This document shows, one piece after another, positions 15,791 through 25,207 of a stretch of 64,000 nt of DNA (position 1 is its first letter; the number at the start of each line of letters is the position of its first letter). Made by a program: the position numbers and the translations under genes. Source of the stretch: Pontibacter amylolyticus (GTDB lineage Bacteria; Bacteroidota; Bacteroidia; Cytophagales; Hymenobacteraceae). Location of the stretch: the NCBI RefSeq assembly GCF_014638845.1, contig NZ_BMFP01000003.1, positions 186,001-250,000 of the forward strand, given 5' to 3'. The notes below the pieces were generated by a model, which worked only from the letters and a program-made list of their open reading frames with translations, did not search any database and was not told the origin of the DNA.

Positions 15791-17458
15791 ATGCTGGAAG
15801 AGCTGTGGTACAAAAATGCAATCATCTATAGCCTGGACCTCGAAACCTTTATGGACCTGAACGGCGATGGGGTGGGCGATTTCGAAGGGCTTGCACGCCG
15901 CCTCGACTACCTCAACGCCATGGGCATCGACTGTGTTTGGCTGGCCCCTTTCCAGCCCTCTCCCAACAAAGACAACGGCTACGACATCTCCGACTATTAT
16001 GGCGTCGACCCCAGGCACGGCTCCAGCGGTGAATTTGTGGAGTTCATGCACCAGGCCAAAAAGCGCGGCATCAAAGTGATCATCGACCTGGTGGTGAACC
16101 ATACCTCCGACCAGCACCCCTGGTTTCAGGATGCCCGCAGCAGCGAAGACGCCCCGCATCGCGACTGGTATGTCTGGAATAAAAAGAAACCGTCCGACTG
16201 GAACGAAGGCATGGTCTTTCCCGGCGTGCAGGACTCCACCTGGTCCTACGACAAAAAGGCCAAATCCTGGTACTACCACCGCTTTCACGATTTCCAGCCC
16301 GACCTGAACTGGGACAATCCGGATGTGCGCGCTGAGATCAAACGCATCATTGGCTTTTGGCTCGAGTTGGGTGTGGCGGGTTTCCGGGTGGATGCCGTGC
16401 CCTTCATGATCGAATCGCCGGAGCCGAACACCAGCAAGCACGAGCTCAACTTCGATTACCTCCGCGAAATCCGTCGCTTTGTACAGTGGCGCCGGGGAGA
16501 CGCCATCTTGCTGGGCGAGGCCAACGTGCTGCCCGAGGAAAACAAAAAGTATTTCGGCAAAGAGGGGAATGGCATTCACATGATGTTCAATTTCTATGTG
16601 AACCAGCACATGTTCTACGCACTGGCCACCACTGACATTGATCCGCTGATCGAGGCACTGGAGGCCACCCGCACCCACTTCCCGACCGTGCAGTGGGCGC
16701 ATTTTCTGCGCAACCACGACGAACTGGACCTGGGCCGCCTCACAGACGAGCAACGCGAGAAAGTGTTTGCCCGTTTCGCGCCGGATGAAGATATGCTGCT
16801 CTACGAACGGGGTATACGCCGCCGCCTCTCCACCATGCTGGGCAACAGACAGCAAAGCGAGCTGGCCTATAGCCTGATGTTCTCGCTACCGGGCACCCCC
16901 GTTATCCGCTATGGCGATGAGATCGGCATGGGCGACGACCAGAGCCTGAAGGAGCGCGATGCCGTGCGCACCCCCATGCAATGGACGGACGATCATCAGG
17001 CAGGTTTCTCGAAAGCCGACAAGCTGGTGCACCCTGTCATCGACAAAGGCCCTTACTCCTATCACCATGTCAATGTGGAGAACCAGCGCCGCGACCCGAA
17101 CTCGCTTCTGAACTGGATGACTGCCCTGATCCGGCTGCGGCAAGAGTGTACGGAAATTGGCTGGGGCGGATGGCAGATACTCAAGACAAACAAGCCGAAG
17201 GTGCTCTGCATGCATTACAGCTGGCAAGGCAGCTCACTGATCATTATGCACAACTTCGACGAGATGGCCCACGAGGTCGTACTCGACCTGAAACAGGAGC
17301 GAAAAGACAACCAGGAAAAAGAGCACAAACTGATTGACCTGATGGTAAAATACGAAAGCAAAGCTGATGCGAAAGGCCGGCACTACATCACCCTGGATGC
17401 CTACGGCTACCGCTGGTTCCGGGCCGGCGACCTGAGTCATTTGCTGAAGAAGGGGTGA
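15791..17458 (+). CDS. GH13 alpha-amylase family enzyme, trehalose synthase type
   Basis: A 555-aa (beta/alpha)8-barrel glycoside hydrolase family 13 enzyme. Conserved regions read in order: DLVVNHTSDQHPWF (residues 99-112), GFRVDAVP with nucleophile Asp201, LLGEANV with acid/base Glu243, and LRNHDELD with Asp310. The order and the text around them (IIYSLDLETFMDLNGDGVGDFEGL, WLAPFQPSPNKDNGYDISDY) match maltose alpha-D-glucosyltransferase (trehalose synthase), which isomerises maltose and trehalose. Substrate specificity within GH13 cannot be proven from sequence. No maltokinase domain is fused. It was started at ATG 15791 because the ORF extension upstream has no family match. Confidence 0.85.
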   Translation: MLEELWYKNAIIYSLDLETFMDLNGDGVGDFEGLARRLDYLNAMGIDCVWLAPFQPSPNKDNGYDISDYYGVDPRHGSSGEFVEFMHQAKKRGIKVIIDLVVNHTSDQHPWFQDARSSEDAPHRDWYVWNKKKPSDWNEGMVFPGVQDSTWSYDKKAKSWYYHRFHDFQPDLNWDNPDVRAEIKRIIGFWLELGVAGFRVDAVPFMIESPEPNTSKHELNFDYLREIRRFVQWRRGDAILLGEANVLPEENKKYFGKEGNGIHMMFNFYVNQHMFYALATTDIDPLIEALEATRTHFPTVQWAHFLRNHDELDLGRLTDEQREKVFARFAPDEDMLLYERGIRRRLSTMLGNRQQSELAYSLMFSLPGTPVIRYGDEIGMGDDQSLKERDAVRTPMQWTDDHQAGFSKADKLVHPVIDKGPYSYHHVNVENQRRDPNSLLNWMTALIRLRQECTEIGWGGWQILKTNKPKVLCMHYSWQGSSLIIMHNFDEMAHEVVLDLKQERKDNQEKEHKLIDLMVKYESKADAKGRHYITLDAYGYRWFRAGDLSHLLKKG

Positions 17459-17465
17459 TCGGCAC

Positions 17466-17489
17466 GGGATGAGCACCCAGGCTCATCCC
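17466..17489. terminator. Hairpin between convergent GH13 and helicase genes
   Basis: A perfect 9-bp stem, GGGATGAGC/GCTCATCCC with loop ACCCAG, lies between the two convergent stops. T tails are weak (GCGATTTTCC), so it may be a bidirectional terminator or only an mRNA 3' end stabiliser. Confidence 0.5.
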
Positions 17490-17505
17490 AGCGATTTTCC
17501 TATAC

Positions 17506-18648
17506 CTATTGCCCCTGCAGGTCGATGTCGTCGGTAGGCAGAATCTCCACTCTTACGCCCATTTTCTTCTGGATGATCTTGAAGTGGTGTGCGTCTTCCG
17601 TCGTGATCAGTGAAATAGCTTCGCCGGAGGCTTCTGCGCGGCCGGTGCGCCCGATGCGGTGCACGTAATCTTTGGGAGAGCGGGGCAGCTCGTAATTGAT
17701 GACGAAAGGCAGAAACTTGATGTCTATACCTCGTGAGGCGAGGTCTGTAGCGACTAGTACACGGAGTTTTCCGGCTTTAAACTGCCGGAGCGCTTCCGTT
17801 CTGCCGCCCTGGCTTCTGTCGCCGTGGAAAGCGGCAGCCTCAATTCCGTGCTTCTTCAGTTTACCCACCACATTGTCGGCGGTGCGGATAGACGACGCGA
17901 ACACCAGCACCTGTTGCATGTCGTGTTGGCGGATCAGGTAGCGCAGCAAAGGCCCCTTCTTTTCAGATAAAACCTGATAGGCCACCTGCTTGATCAGCTC
18001 CGGCACGGTGGCTTCTTCCTGTACCGTCACCCGTACAGGGTCCGTCAATAGTTTCGCCATCAGGTCTTCCACATCCTGGCTCAGTGTGGCTGAGAACAAG
18101 AGGTTCTGCCGGCGGACGGGCAACATGGCGAGTATTTTGTTCACCTCTTCCTGAAATCCCAGGTTCAGCATTTTATCGGCTTCATCGAGCACCAGTGTTT
18201 CGACTTCCGAGACGTGCACCGCTTTGTGCTCGATCAAATCAAGCAGGCGGCCGGGCGTGGCGACAAGCACATCCGTGCCGCTCATCTTCATCATCTGCGG
18301 ATTGATGGAGACGCCACCATACACCGCGAGTGTCTTTACTGGTCTGTCCAACTCCCTACCAAAAGCCCGGAACACCTCTTCGATCTGCACCGCCAGTTCA
18401 CGGGTCGGCACCAGCACCAGTGTGCGCACGTAGCGGTTGCGGCCGGCTTGCTTCTGCTGGTATAGCTCCAGAATAGGCAGCGCAAAACTGGCCGTCTTGC
18501 CGGAACCTGTCTGCGCTATACCGAGCAGGTCCTTCCCTTTCAGAATGGCAGGTATAGCCTGTGACTGTATCGGATAGGGCGCGGTATAGCCCTGGGCTTG
18601 GATGGAACGAAGAAGTGGCGCCGAAAGGCCCAGTGCGGAAAATGACAT
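17506..18648 (-). CDS. DEAD-box RNA helicase, RhlE-like
   Basis: A 380-aa superfamily 2 helicase. Motifs in order: Q motif (FSALGLSAPLLRSI with PIQSQAIP), Walker A TGSGKT (residues 47-52), PTREL, TPGR, DEAD (LDEADKML), SAT, and the C-terminal RGIDIKF and HRIGRTGRA. It unwinds RNA duplexes in ribosome assembly or RNA decay. It lacks the long basic C-terminal tail of many RhlE proteins and ends shortly after the helicase core. The start was moved 11 codons inward to MSFSALGL, the usual start of the family. Confidence 0.93.
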   Translation of the reverse strand: MSFSALGLSAPLLRSIQAQGYTAPYPIQSQAIPAILKGKDLLGIAQTGSGKTASFALPILELYQQKQAGRNRYVRTLVLVPTRELAVQIEEVFRAFGRELDRPVKTLAVYGGVSINPQMMKMSGTDVLVATPGRLLDLIEHKAVHVSEVETLVLDEADKMLNLGFQEEVNKILAMLPVRRQNLLFSATLSQDVEDLMAKLLTDPVRVTVQEEATVPELIKQVAYQVLSEKKGPLLRYLIRQHDMQQVLVFASSIRTADNVVGKLKKHGIEAAAFHGDRSQGGRTEALRQFKAGKLRVLVATDLASRGIDIKFLPFVINYELPRSPKDYVHRIGRTGRAEASGEAISLITTEDAHHFKIIQKKMGVRVEILPTDDIDLQGQ

Positions 18649-18702
18649 AAATACAGGTATGAGTCGCGGGCAATTGCCCATATACCTGCAAAGGTACGAA
18701 TA

Positions 18703-19449
18703 TTATGCTTCGCTGTCCTCGGGAGCCAGCACGATCTGGGTGCCATACCTTGCCAGGTGACCGAGTAAGGTATAGATGAACAGCGCCACCCCGGACATTT
18801 CCAGCAATTCTTCCAGGCAGTAGAGGATGCGGTTGTACAGGTGATCAATGCCGTAGCGCTTGTAGAGATAGCCCTCAAAAAACTCCAGCCCCAGTGCGCC
18901 GGTCACAAACAGCGCACCTGACACCAGGATCAGGTTGCGGGTATAGGTAGGCAGCCGGAGCACGAAGCGCAGAAAATAGGCCACCACAGCCAGCGTGAGC
19001 ACACTGTAGGGCACCACCCAGGCCCAGTGCAGCATACCTGACAGGTCAGTTGCCAGGCGGGGCCGCACAAAATCGGCCACCCGCTCGTGTACCTGCGTGT
19101 TCTCATCGATGGCCATGAACAAGAAGATGCACCCCAGTATAAACCAATGGCGGGTGTAGCTGTCCGGAGCGGAGCGTTTGTATTGAAGGTGAATCAGAAA
19201 GAGGAGTCCGCTGGCCGCCAACAACATCACCGAAGAGAAAAAAGCAGGAATGTTACTCTCTCCGTTGAAGGTAAAGTAATACATCAATATCCGCGTCAAT
19301 CTCGATTCGTAGCGCAATACACCATCCAGTACAATCCCGGCAACGTCAGCGAGCAGCAGTACGACAATAATTAATGCAAGGCTCCGGAGCACCTTTTCAG
19401 GCGAAAGCAGCAAAGTCGTGGTAGCCTGAGTAGTAGAAGTCAAATGCAT
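18703..19449 (-). CDS. Integral membrane protein of unknown function
   Basis: A 248-aa protein with about six hydrophobic helices, near residues 22-42, 65-87, 102-115, 142-162, 171-192 and 215-230. I do not recognise the family. Two acidic/His clusters near membrane boundaries stand out: FMAIDENTQVHERV after the third segment and YCLEELLEMSG in the last. Asp-Glu, His-Glu and Glu-Glu pairs there might bind metal or form an active site, which is inference. It lies 54 bp upstream of the helicase gene on the same strand. Confidence 0.6.
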   Translation of the reverse strand: MHLTSTTQATTTLLLSPEKVLRSLALIIVVLLLADVAGIVLDGVLRYESRLTRILMYYFTFNGESNIPAFFSSVMLLAASGLLFLIHLQYKRSAPDSYTRHWFILGCIFLFMAIDENTQVHERVADFVRPRLATDLSGMLHWAWVVPYSVLTLAVVAYFLRFVLRLPTYTRNLILVSGALFVTGALGLEFFEGYLYKRYGIDHLYNRILYCLEELLEMSGVALFIYTLLGHLARYGTQIVLAPEDSEA

Positions 19450-19762
19450 AGATTAACAAGACAGAGGATTACGGTACAATTTACAGATTCAGGTATACCG
19501 TAAAACCTCTTCTTCTGTTGTCCTATCCCTATCAGTTGCTGCAACACCGTCAATCAACAACCTCAATCGATTTCTTTGCCATACCTGTGTTGCAACCCTA
19601 ACCCGACAAATTCAGCTTCCCAACAAATTAACAAACCATTTTATCCACAGAAATAATACTGCAGCTTAAATAGTTAACAAGTTATCCACCAAACATACCC
19701 CCAGCCTTGATTTTTTATTCCTAAATCTTCAATTTATCTTCGTCATCCAAACCCGAGCCACC
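19450..19762. other. Intergenic region upstream of bioB with DnaA-box-like sites
   Basis: A 313-bp AT-rich gap between divergent genes. It holds TTATCCACA (19641-19649), an exact match to the DnaA box consensus, and TTATCCACC (19682-19690). Each follows a TTAACAA (19628-19634, 19674-19680), so the TTAACAA/TTATCCAC module occurs twice. A TATCTTCG at 19735-19742 is a one-mismatch -7 box for bioB. Confidence 0.5.
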
Positions 19763-20761
19763 ATGATACAAGACGGACTAAACGCAGCCATTCGAAACGA
19801 CTGGACCCTGGAAGAGATCAAGGCGATCTACTACAAACCGGTACTGGAACTGATCGTAGAAGCAGCCCAAGTGCACAAGCAATACCAGGCGACTGGCGAA
19901 GTGCAGGTATGTACCTTATTATCAGTGAAAACCGGTGGCTGTCCGGAAGACTGTGCCTATTGTCCGCAGGCAGCCCGCTTCCATACCGACGTGGAAGTGT
20001 ACAAGCTGCTGAGCCAGGAGCAGGTGCTCACAGCGGCGCAGCGTGCCAAGGATGGCGGATCCACCCGCTTCTGCATGGGCGCGGCCTGGCGCGAGGTGCG
20101 CGACAACCGCGACTTCGACAAGGTGCTCGACATGGTAAAGGGCGTGAACGAGATGGGGCTGGAAGTGTGCTGTACCCTGGGTATGGTGAACGAGTACCAG
20201 GCCGAAAAGCTGAAAGAGGCCGGCCTGTACGCCTACAACCATAACCTCGACACGTCAGAGGAGAACTACTCCAACATCATCACCACCCGCACTTACGACG
20301 ACCGCCTCGACACGATCGAGAACGTGCGTAAGGCAGGTATATCGGTTTGCTCAGGCGGCATCATCGGATTGGGCGAGACGGACGAAGACCGCATCGGCAT
20401 GCTCCATACCTTGTCTACCTTGGTGCAGCACCCCGAGTCAGTGCCCGTGAATGCGCTGGTGCCGGTAAAAGGCACGCCGCTGGAGAACCAGCCACTGGTT
20501 ACCGTATGGGAAATGGTGCGCATGATCGCCACAGCCCGTATCCTGATGCCGAAGACCATGGTGCGTCTGTCAGCAGGCCGTGAGCGGATGAGCGTAACCG
20601 ACCAGGCCCTTTGCTTCCTAGCCGGCGCCAACTCCATCTTCACAGGCGAGAAACTACTGACAACTCCAAACCCTGACTTCGACGCCGACAAAGCCATGTT
20701 CGATTTGCTGGGCCTCAAACCTAGAAAATCCTTTAAGGATGAAACACAAGCAGTTTGCTAA
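19763..20761 (+). CDS. bioB: Biotin synthase
   Basis: A 332-aa radical SAM enzyme that inserts sulfur into dethiobiotin, the last step of biotin synthesis. The radical SAM cluster ligands are Cys60, Cys64 and Cys67 ([12 protein letters not shown]). Typical BioB segments [14 protein letters not shown], [12 protein letters not shown] and SAGRE follow, with [20 protein letters not shown] near the end. It is the first gene of the bio cluster; bioF follows after a 73-bp gap filled by a short-phrase repeat. The DnaA-box-like and TTAACAA repeats upstream are candidate regulatory sites. Confidence 0.97.
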   Translation: MIQDGLNAAIRNDWTLEEIKAIYYKPVLELIVEAAQVHKQYQATGEVQVCTLLSVKTGGCPEDCAYCPQAARFHTDVEVYKLLSQEQVLTAAQRAKDGGSTRFCMGAAWREVRDNRDFDKVLDMVKGVNEMGLEVCCTLGMVNEYQAEKLKEAGLYAYNHNLDTSEENYSNIITTRTYDDRLDTIENVRKAGISVCSGGIIGLGETDEDRIGMLHTLSTLVQHPESVPVNALVPVKGTPLENQPLVTVWEMVRMIATARILMPKTMVRLSAGRERMSVTDQALCFLAGANSIFTGEKLLTTPNPDFDADKAMFDLLGLKPRKSFKDETQAVC

Positions 20762-20763
20762 TT

Positions 20764-20856
20764 AGACAAAAGACTGTTTGACATAAGACAAAAGACTTTA
20801 TACTTTACAGTATTACTACTAACTCCTTTGTCCTTTGTCAAAATTTCCTTTGTCAC
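20764..20856. repeat. Inverted short-phrase repeat spanning the bioB-bioF gap
   Basis: The left part (20764-20796) has AGACAAAAGACT twice. The right part (20824-20856) has TCCTTTGTC three times in reverse complement. The two halves can pair imperfectly across TACTTTACAGTATTACTACT. The right half runs into the first codons of bioF. Confidence 0.65.
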
Positions 20857-21971
20857 AAAAACTACAGCAGAAGCTGGCGGAGCGGGCGGCGCAGGATAGG
20901 TTGCGCACACTCAAAACCACTGCCGGGCTCATTGACTTCTGCTCCAACGACTACCTCGGCCTTGCTCGCAGCGAGAAACTGCGGGCGCTTATCCACAAGG
21001 AAGAGGAGCACTATAGACATTTACCTTTGGGGGCGACGGGCTCCCGACTGCTATCGGGCAACCACGGCCTTTTCGAAGAGCTGGAAGGTATGATCGCGTC
21101 CTACCACAAGGGAGAGGCGGCGCTGCTGTTCAACTCGGGGTATACGGCCAACGTGGGCCTGTTATCTGCCCTGCCGCAGCGTGGCGATACCGTGTTTTAT
21201 GATGAGGCAAGCCACGCCTCCATGAAAGACGGGCTGCGTCTGAGCTTTGCCAAGACCTATGCCTTCCGCCACAACAGCGTGGAGGATTTGCGGCAAAAGC
21301 TGAAACACGCAACCGGACAGGTATACGTGGTGGCGGAGTCGGTCTACTCGATGGATGGTGACAAGGCTCCGCTTAAAGAGCTGGCTCAGGTATGCAGCGA
21401 GCTCGGAGCAGCTTTCATTGTGGACGAGGCCCATGCCGTAGGCCTTTACGGCGAAAAGGGCGAAGGACTAACTGGGGCTTTAGGGCTTCAGGAGCAGGTA
21501 TTTGCGCAGGTGATCACCTACGGCAAAGCCATGGGCTGCCACGGAGCCGCCGTGGTCGGGCCACAGGTGCTGCGCGACTATTTGATTAACTATAGCAGAG
21601 CATTTATTTATACCACAGGATTGCCGACGCATGCGTTGGTGGCCCTGAAGTGTGCCTATACCCTGCTTCCCGAACTCTCGACAGAGCGTGAGCGCGTGCA
21701 GCAACTCGCTACCCGACTGTACCAAAGACTGAACAAACTTAGCGGCATACGCTGCACCCCGGAAGACAGTGTGATCCTATCTGTTTTCCCGCATCAGTCC
21801 CGGCAACTCAAGGCGCTGGCGGCTGCACTGCAACAAGCTGGATTTGATGTACGCCCCGTGCTGCCCCCTACTGTGCCCGCCGGCACAGAGCGGCTCCGCG
21901 TGATCGTGCATGCCTATAATAGTGAAGAAGAAATTGACGGCCTCGTGCAGGCCATAGCGAAAGGTACATGA
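20835..21971 (+). CDS. bioF: 8-amino-7-oxononanoate synthase
   Basis: A PLP enzyme (378 aa from TTG 20835) that condenses pimeloyl-thioester with alanine. The cofactor lysine is Lys231 (ITYGKAMGCHG), preceded by DEAHAVG at 197-203 and SNDYLGLA near the N-terminus. No ATG exists before the conserved region: starts available are TTG 20835 or TTG 20850, both made of the TCCTTTGTC repeat. The repeat may have replaced the ancestral start. The 3' end overlaps bioD by ATGA. Confidence 0.93.
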   Translation: MSKFPLSQKLQQKLAERAAQDRLRTLKTTAGLIDFCSNDYLGLARSEKLRALIHKEEEHYRHLPLGATGSRLLSGNHGLFEELEGMIASYHKGEAALLFNSGYTANVGLLSALPQRGDTVFYDEASHASMKDGLRLSFAKTYAFRHNSVEDLRQKLKHATGQVYVVAESVYSMDGDKAPLKELAQVCSELGAAFIVDEAHAVGLYGEKGEGLTGALGLQEQVFAQVITYGKAMGCHGAAVVGPQVLRDYLINYSRAFIYTTGLPTHALVALKCAYTLLPELSTERERVQQLATRLYQRLNKLSGIRCTPEDSVILSVFPHQSRQLKALAAALQQAGFDVRPVLPPTVPAGTERLRVIVHAYNSEEEIDGLVQAIAKGT

Positions 21972-22582
21972 AAAGATATTTTGTAACAGGCATCGGAACG
22001 GACGTTGGCAAAACAGTTGCCGCAGCCATTCTCACCGAAGCCCTGCAGGCCGACTACTGGAAACCCGTGCAGGCGGGCGGCCTGGACTTCACCGACACAG
22101 ACATGGTCAAGAGTCTAGTTTCGAATGAAAGATCCGTGTTCCACCCGGAGGCCTACCGGCTAAAGATGGCTGCATCGCCGCACAAGGCAGCGGCAGCCGA
22201 AGGCGTTGAGATTGATGTGCACGGCCTGAAGCTGCCGGAGACAGCGAATAACCTGATCGTGGAAGGCGCGGGCGGTTTGATGGTGCCCCTGAACAAGCGC
22301 TACCTCGTGCTGGACCTGGTGCAGCAATTGGGTCTGGAGGTAATCCTAGTTTCGAGGAATTACCTGGGCTCGATCAACCATACCCTGCTCACGGCAGAGG
22401 TGCTGCGCTACCGCAAAGTGCCGGTGGCGGGCATTATCTTCAACGGCGAGGAAAACCAGACATCCGAGGACTTCATTGTGAAGTATACCGGCCTGCGACG
22501 CTTGCCCTCCATCCGGCAGGAAGCTGACTTTTGCCAGGAGGCTGTGGCAGAGTACGCTAAGGCTTTCGTACCCTATCTTTAA
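21968..22582 (+). CDS. bioD: ATP-dependent dethiobiotin synthetase
   Basis: A 204-aa P-loop enzyme that closes the ureido ring of dethiobiotin using ATP and CO2. The P-loop GIGTDVGKT (residues 8-16) is at the N-terminus, followed by YWKPVQAG and the EGAGGLMVPL motif. It overlaps bioF by 4 bp (ATGA), a strong sign of translational coupling. A 14-bp hairpin follows at 22669. Confidence 0.96.
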   Translation: MKRYFVTGIGTDVGKTVAAAILTEALQADYWKPVQAGGLDFTDTDMVKSLVSNERSVFHPEAYRLKMAASPHKAAAAEGVEIDVHGLKLPETANNLIVEGAGGLMVPLNKRYLVLDLVQQLGLEVILVSRNYLGSINHTLLTAEVLRYRKVPVAGIIFNGEENQTSEDFIVKYTGLRRLPSIRQEADFCQEAVAEYAKAFVPYL

Positions 22583-22668
22583 GCTTACATAACAAAGGAT
22601 AAACCGCACCATTGCCTATTGAGTAAACTCTACAAAACCACGACACTTACCGTACTTTAAAACGCATT

Positions 22669-22701
22669 CAGGATCAGCTGCCGAAAAGGCGGCTGATCCT
22701 G
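22669..22701. terminator. Strong hairpin after bioD, no clear T tail
   Basis: CAGGATCAGCTGCC pairs with GGCGGCTGATCCTG (14 bp, one wobble), loop GAAAA. Neither strand has a good T run, so it may be an attenuator or mRNA-stabilising element between bioD and the downstream genes rather than a full terminator. Confidence 0.45.
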
Positions 22702-22747
22702 GGTAAAATCTGAGCAGGTGTTATACCTGCGCCCTTATACATGGCCT

Positions 22748-23320
22748 ATGAACGAAGAGGAACTGCTGCAAGCGTTGAGTCAGCCGTTAGGCAAACGTCA
22801 GATACAGGAGCTCGCTGCGAAAACGAACTCGGGCAAGCTCTCGGTGCAACAGCTGTTGGCGTTTTGTTCCTCTAAGCAGGATCGGTCAGTGGCCTTCCGC
22901 GCCGCCTGGGTGCTGGAGTGCGTGGCCTATTCCTTTCCCAAGCAATTTCTGCCATACCTGCCCGTTTTCACTGACACACTGCCGGCGCAGCATAACCAGA
23001 GCTGCCAGCGGCATTTTTCAAAAATACTGATGTGCTGCGCCAACCCGGAAGACAATCCGCTTTACAAAGCGGCATGGCGGGCGCTGCCTAACCGTGAACC
23101 CGTGGTAGAAACCATGTTCGAGTGGCTGATCAACCCACGTACACCCGTCGCTGTAAAAGTCAACTGCCTGGACGTGCTCGTATACCTGCAGCCTGAATTT
23201 CCCTGGGTGAAAGACGAATTACTTGCCCAGATCGAGTTTCTGATGAAAGACGGCTCACCCGCCATGCTCAGCCGCGGCAAACGAATACTCAAGCGCTTTT
23301 TCCCCGGCAAGGGTAGGTAA
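22748..23320 (+). CDS. HEAT-like alpha-helical protein inside the biotin cluster
   Basis: A 190-aa soluble all-helical protein. Helical pairs such as RSVAFRAAWVLECVAYSFPKQF and TPVAVKVNCLDVLVYLQPEF look like HEAT/ARM repeats. No catalytic motif is seen. It lies between bioD and bioA on the same strand (gap of 47 bp to bioA), so it may be co-transcribed with bioA. A role in biotin synthesis is only suggested by position; I cannot assign a function. The start was set at ATG 22748 rather than 22718 because the extra residues overlap the leader after the hairpin. Confidence 0.65.
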   Translation: MNEEELLQALSQPLGKRQIQELAAKTNSGKLSVQQLLAFCSSKQDRSVAFRAAWVLECVAYSFPKQFLPYLPVFTDTLPAQHNQSCQRHFSKILMCCANPEDNPLYKAAWRALPNREPVVETMFEWLINPRTPVAVKVNCLDVLVYLQPEFPWVKDELLAQIEFLMKDGSPAMLSRGKRILKRFFPGKGR

Positions 23321-23367
23321 ATCCCCTCCCCTTGCCTACTTTCGCAGCACAGCGAATACATCTTACC

Positions 23368-24696
23368 ATGTCCACCACCACAACTCTTGCTACCCGCGAT
23401 CAACAGGTCATCTGGCACCCCTATACGCAAATGAAGACTGCCGCCCTTCCTATACCTATCGTAAAGGGTGAGGGCGCGCTGCTCTACGCTGAGGATGGGA
23501 AGACCTATGTGGATGCCGTTGCTTCGTGGTGGGTGAATCTGCATGGGCACGCGCACCCCTACATTGCCCAGAAGGTGGCCGAGCAGTTACAGACGCTGGA
23601 GCATGTGATCTTTGCCGGATTTACACACCCGGCCGCCATTACCTTAGCCGAACGACTCATCCAGCTTTTACCACAGGGCCAGAGCCGTATTTTCTACTCC
23701 GACAACGGCTCTACTGCCGTGGAGGTAGCGCTCAAAATGGCGATCCAGTATTGGCAGAACAAAGGTATAGCCCGGCGCAAGATCATCGCTTTCCGCAATA
23801 GCTACCACGGCGACACCTTCGGAGCAATGGCTGTTAGTGCCCGTAGTGCCTTTACGGCTCCTTTCTGGTCTTACCTGTTTGAGGTGTGTTTTATCGATGT
23901 GCCGATACCTGGCAACGAGGATCAAACCTTAAAACAGCTGGAAGCCTATGCACACGAGGGCGATGTGGCCGCTTTTATTTATGAACCACTGGTGCTGGGC
24001 ACGGCAGGTATGGTGATGTATAACCCGGAAGTTTTGGACCAGCTTCTCGCCATTTGCCAGCAGCATGACATCCTGACCATCGCCGATGAAGTGATGACGG
24101 GCTTCGGTCGCACGGGCCGCACCTTCGCCAGCGACTACCTGCAGCTTCAGCCCGACATGGTCACTTTATCGAAGGGGCTGACGGGCGGCACGATGGCACT
24201 AGGGGCTACCTCCTGCAACGAGAAAATCTACGAGGCCTTCCTAAGCGATGATAAGCGCAAAACCCTGTTCCATGGCCATAGCTATACCGGCAACCCGGTA
24301 GCCTGCGCCGCCGGCCTGGCCAGCCTGGATTTGCTGCTGCTGGAAGAAACAAAGCAGCAGATCGATCACATCCGTCAGCGCCATGCTGCTTTCAGTAAAA
24401 AATTCCGGTACCAACCTAAGGTGCTGGAAGTGCGCCAGAGAGGCACGATCCTGGCGGTCGAATTTGAAGCGGAAGGCACTTCGTACTTCAATAAATTAGG
24501 CGATACGATCTATAGCTTTGCGTTGGAGCAAGGAGTCATTCTGCGTCCGCTTGGAAACATCATCTATGTGATTCCCCCCTACTGCATCACCGACCCGCAA
24601 CTCGACCAGGTATACCTTACGCTACAAGGCATGCAGCAACTGATTACGGGGGAGCGCTACTTCGAACCTCCTACCCAAACCACACTGCATGATTAA
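23368..24696 (+). CDS. bioA: Adenosylmethionine-8-amino-7-oxononanoate aminotransferase
   Basis: A 442-aa class III PLP aminotransferase that converts 7-keto-8-aminopelargonate to 7,8-diaminopelargonate with SAM as amino donor. Signatures: IWHPYTQM (residues 15-22), SWWVNLHGHAHP, FYSDNGSTAVEVALKMA, ADEVMTGFGRTG and the PLP lysine Lys269 (LSKGLTGG). The start at ATG 23368 is favoured over 23332, which falls in the -7-like TACTTTCG. It is the last bio gene; a 546-bp gap follows. No bioC/bioH or birA gene is in the window. Confidence 0.96.
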   Translation: MSTTTTLATRDQQVIWHPYTQMKTAALPIPIVKGEGALLYAEDGKTYVDAVASWWVNLHGHAHPYIAQKVAEQLQTLEHVIFAGFTHPAAITLAERLIQLLPQGQSRIFYSDNGSTAVEVALKMAIQYWQNKGIARRKIIAFRNSYHGDTFGAMAVSARSAFTAPFWSYLFEVCFIDVPIPGNEDQTLKQLEAYAHEGDVAAFIYEPLVLGTAGMVMYNPEVLDQLLAICQQHDILTIADEVMTGFGRTGRTFASDYLQLQPDMVTLSKGLTGGTMALGATSCNEKIYEAFLSDDKRKTLFHGHSYTGNPVACAAGLASLDLLLLEETKQQIDHIRQRHAAFSKKFRYQPKVLEVRQRGTILAVEFEAEGTSYFNKLGDTIYSFALEQGVILRPLGNIIYVIPPYCITDPQLDQVYLTLQGMQQLITGERYFEPPTQTTLHD

Positions 24697-25051
24697 CAGG
24701 CAGCTAATAGATTCATTTTGGGAAATACGAGCTAAACAAAGCCCAGAATTCTGGCGAATGTGTAAGCACAAAGCTGAATGCACTGCGATCATGGCAAAAC
24801 TATCTTAACACCCAAAAGCCTGACAACTAGCCAATTGATATTTAATACCATAATAAACACGTAGCAGCATTCGGCTTTTTTCTTACAATATTTCACATTC
24901 CGACCTTAACCATAACCCAATATTTTATATCCAAATCATTCAAAAATTTCCACTGTTAGGATAATAATTCCAGCTTTTGGAAAATTGCACTTCCCTTCCC
25001 AACCTGATTGCACTCCAAAGCAGCATAAAGCCAGGCCCGCTAAAAAATATT

Positions 25052-25059
25052 TACCTTTG
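25052..25059 (+). promoter_or_regulatory. -7 box candidate for surface protein A
   Basis: TACCTTTG matches TAnnTTTG. It would give a leader of about 175 nt before the ATG at 25243. No TTTG lies at the right spacing. Confidence 0.35.
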
Positions 25060-25207
25060 ATTATCAATGGCTTGCATTTCATTTCACGCTATTTATTGCT
25101 GCGTGAAAAGCACTGTACAAAATGGCATTTAATTTTCTTCCAAATCTACAATTAACCAGCTAGGCTTAGCTAAAGTAGGATTCACCATCTCTATATTATC
25201 TATCGGA

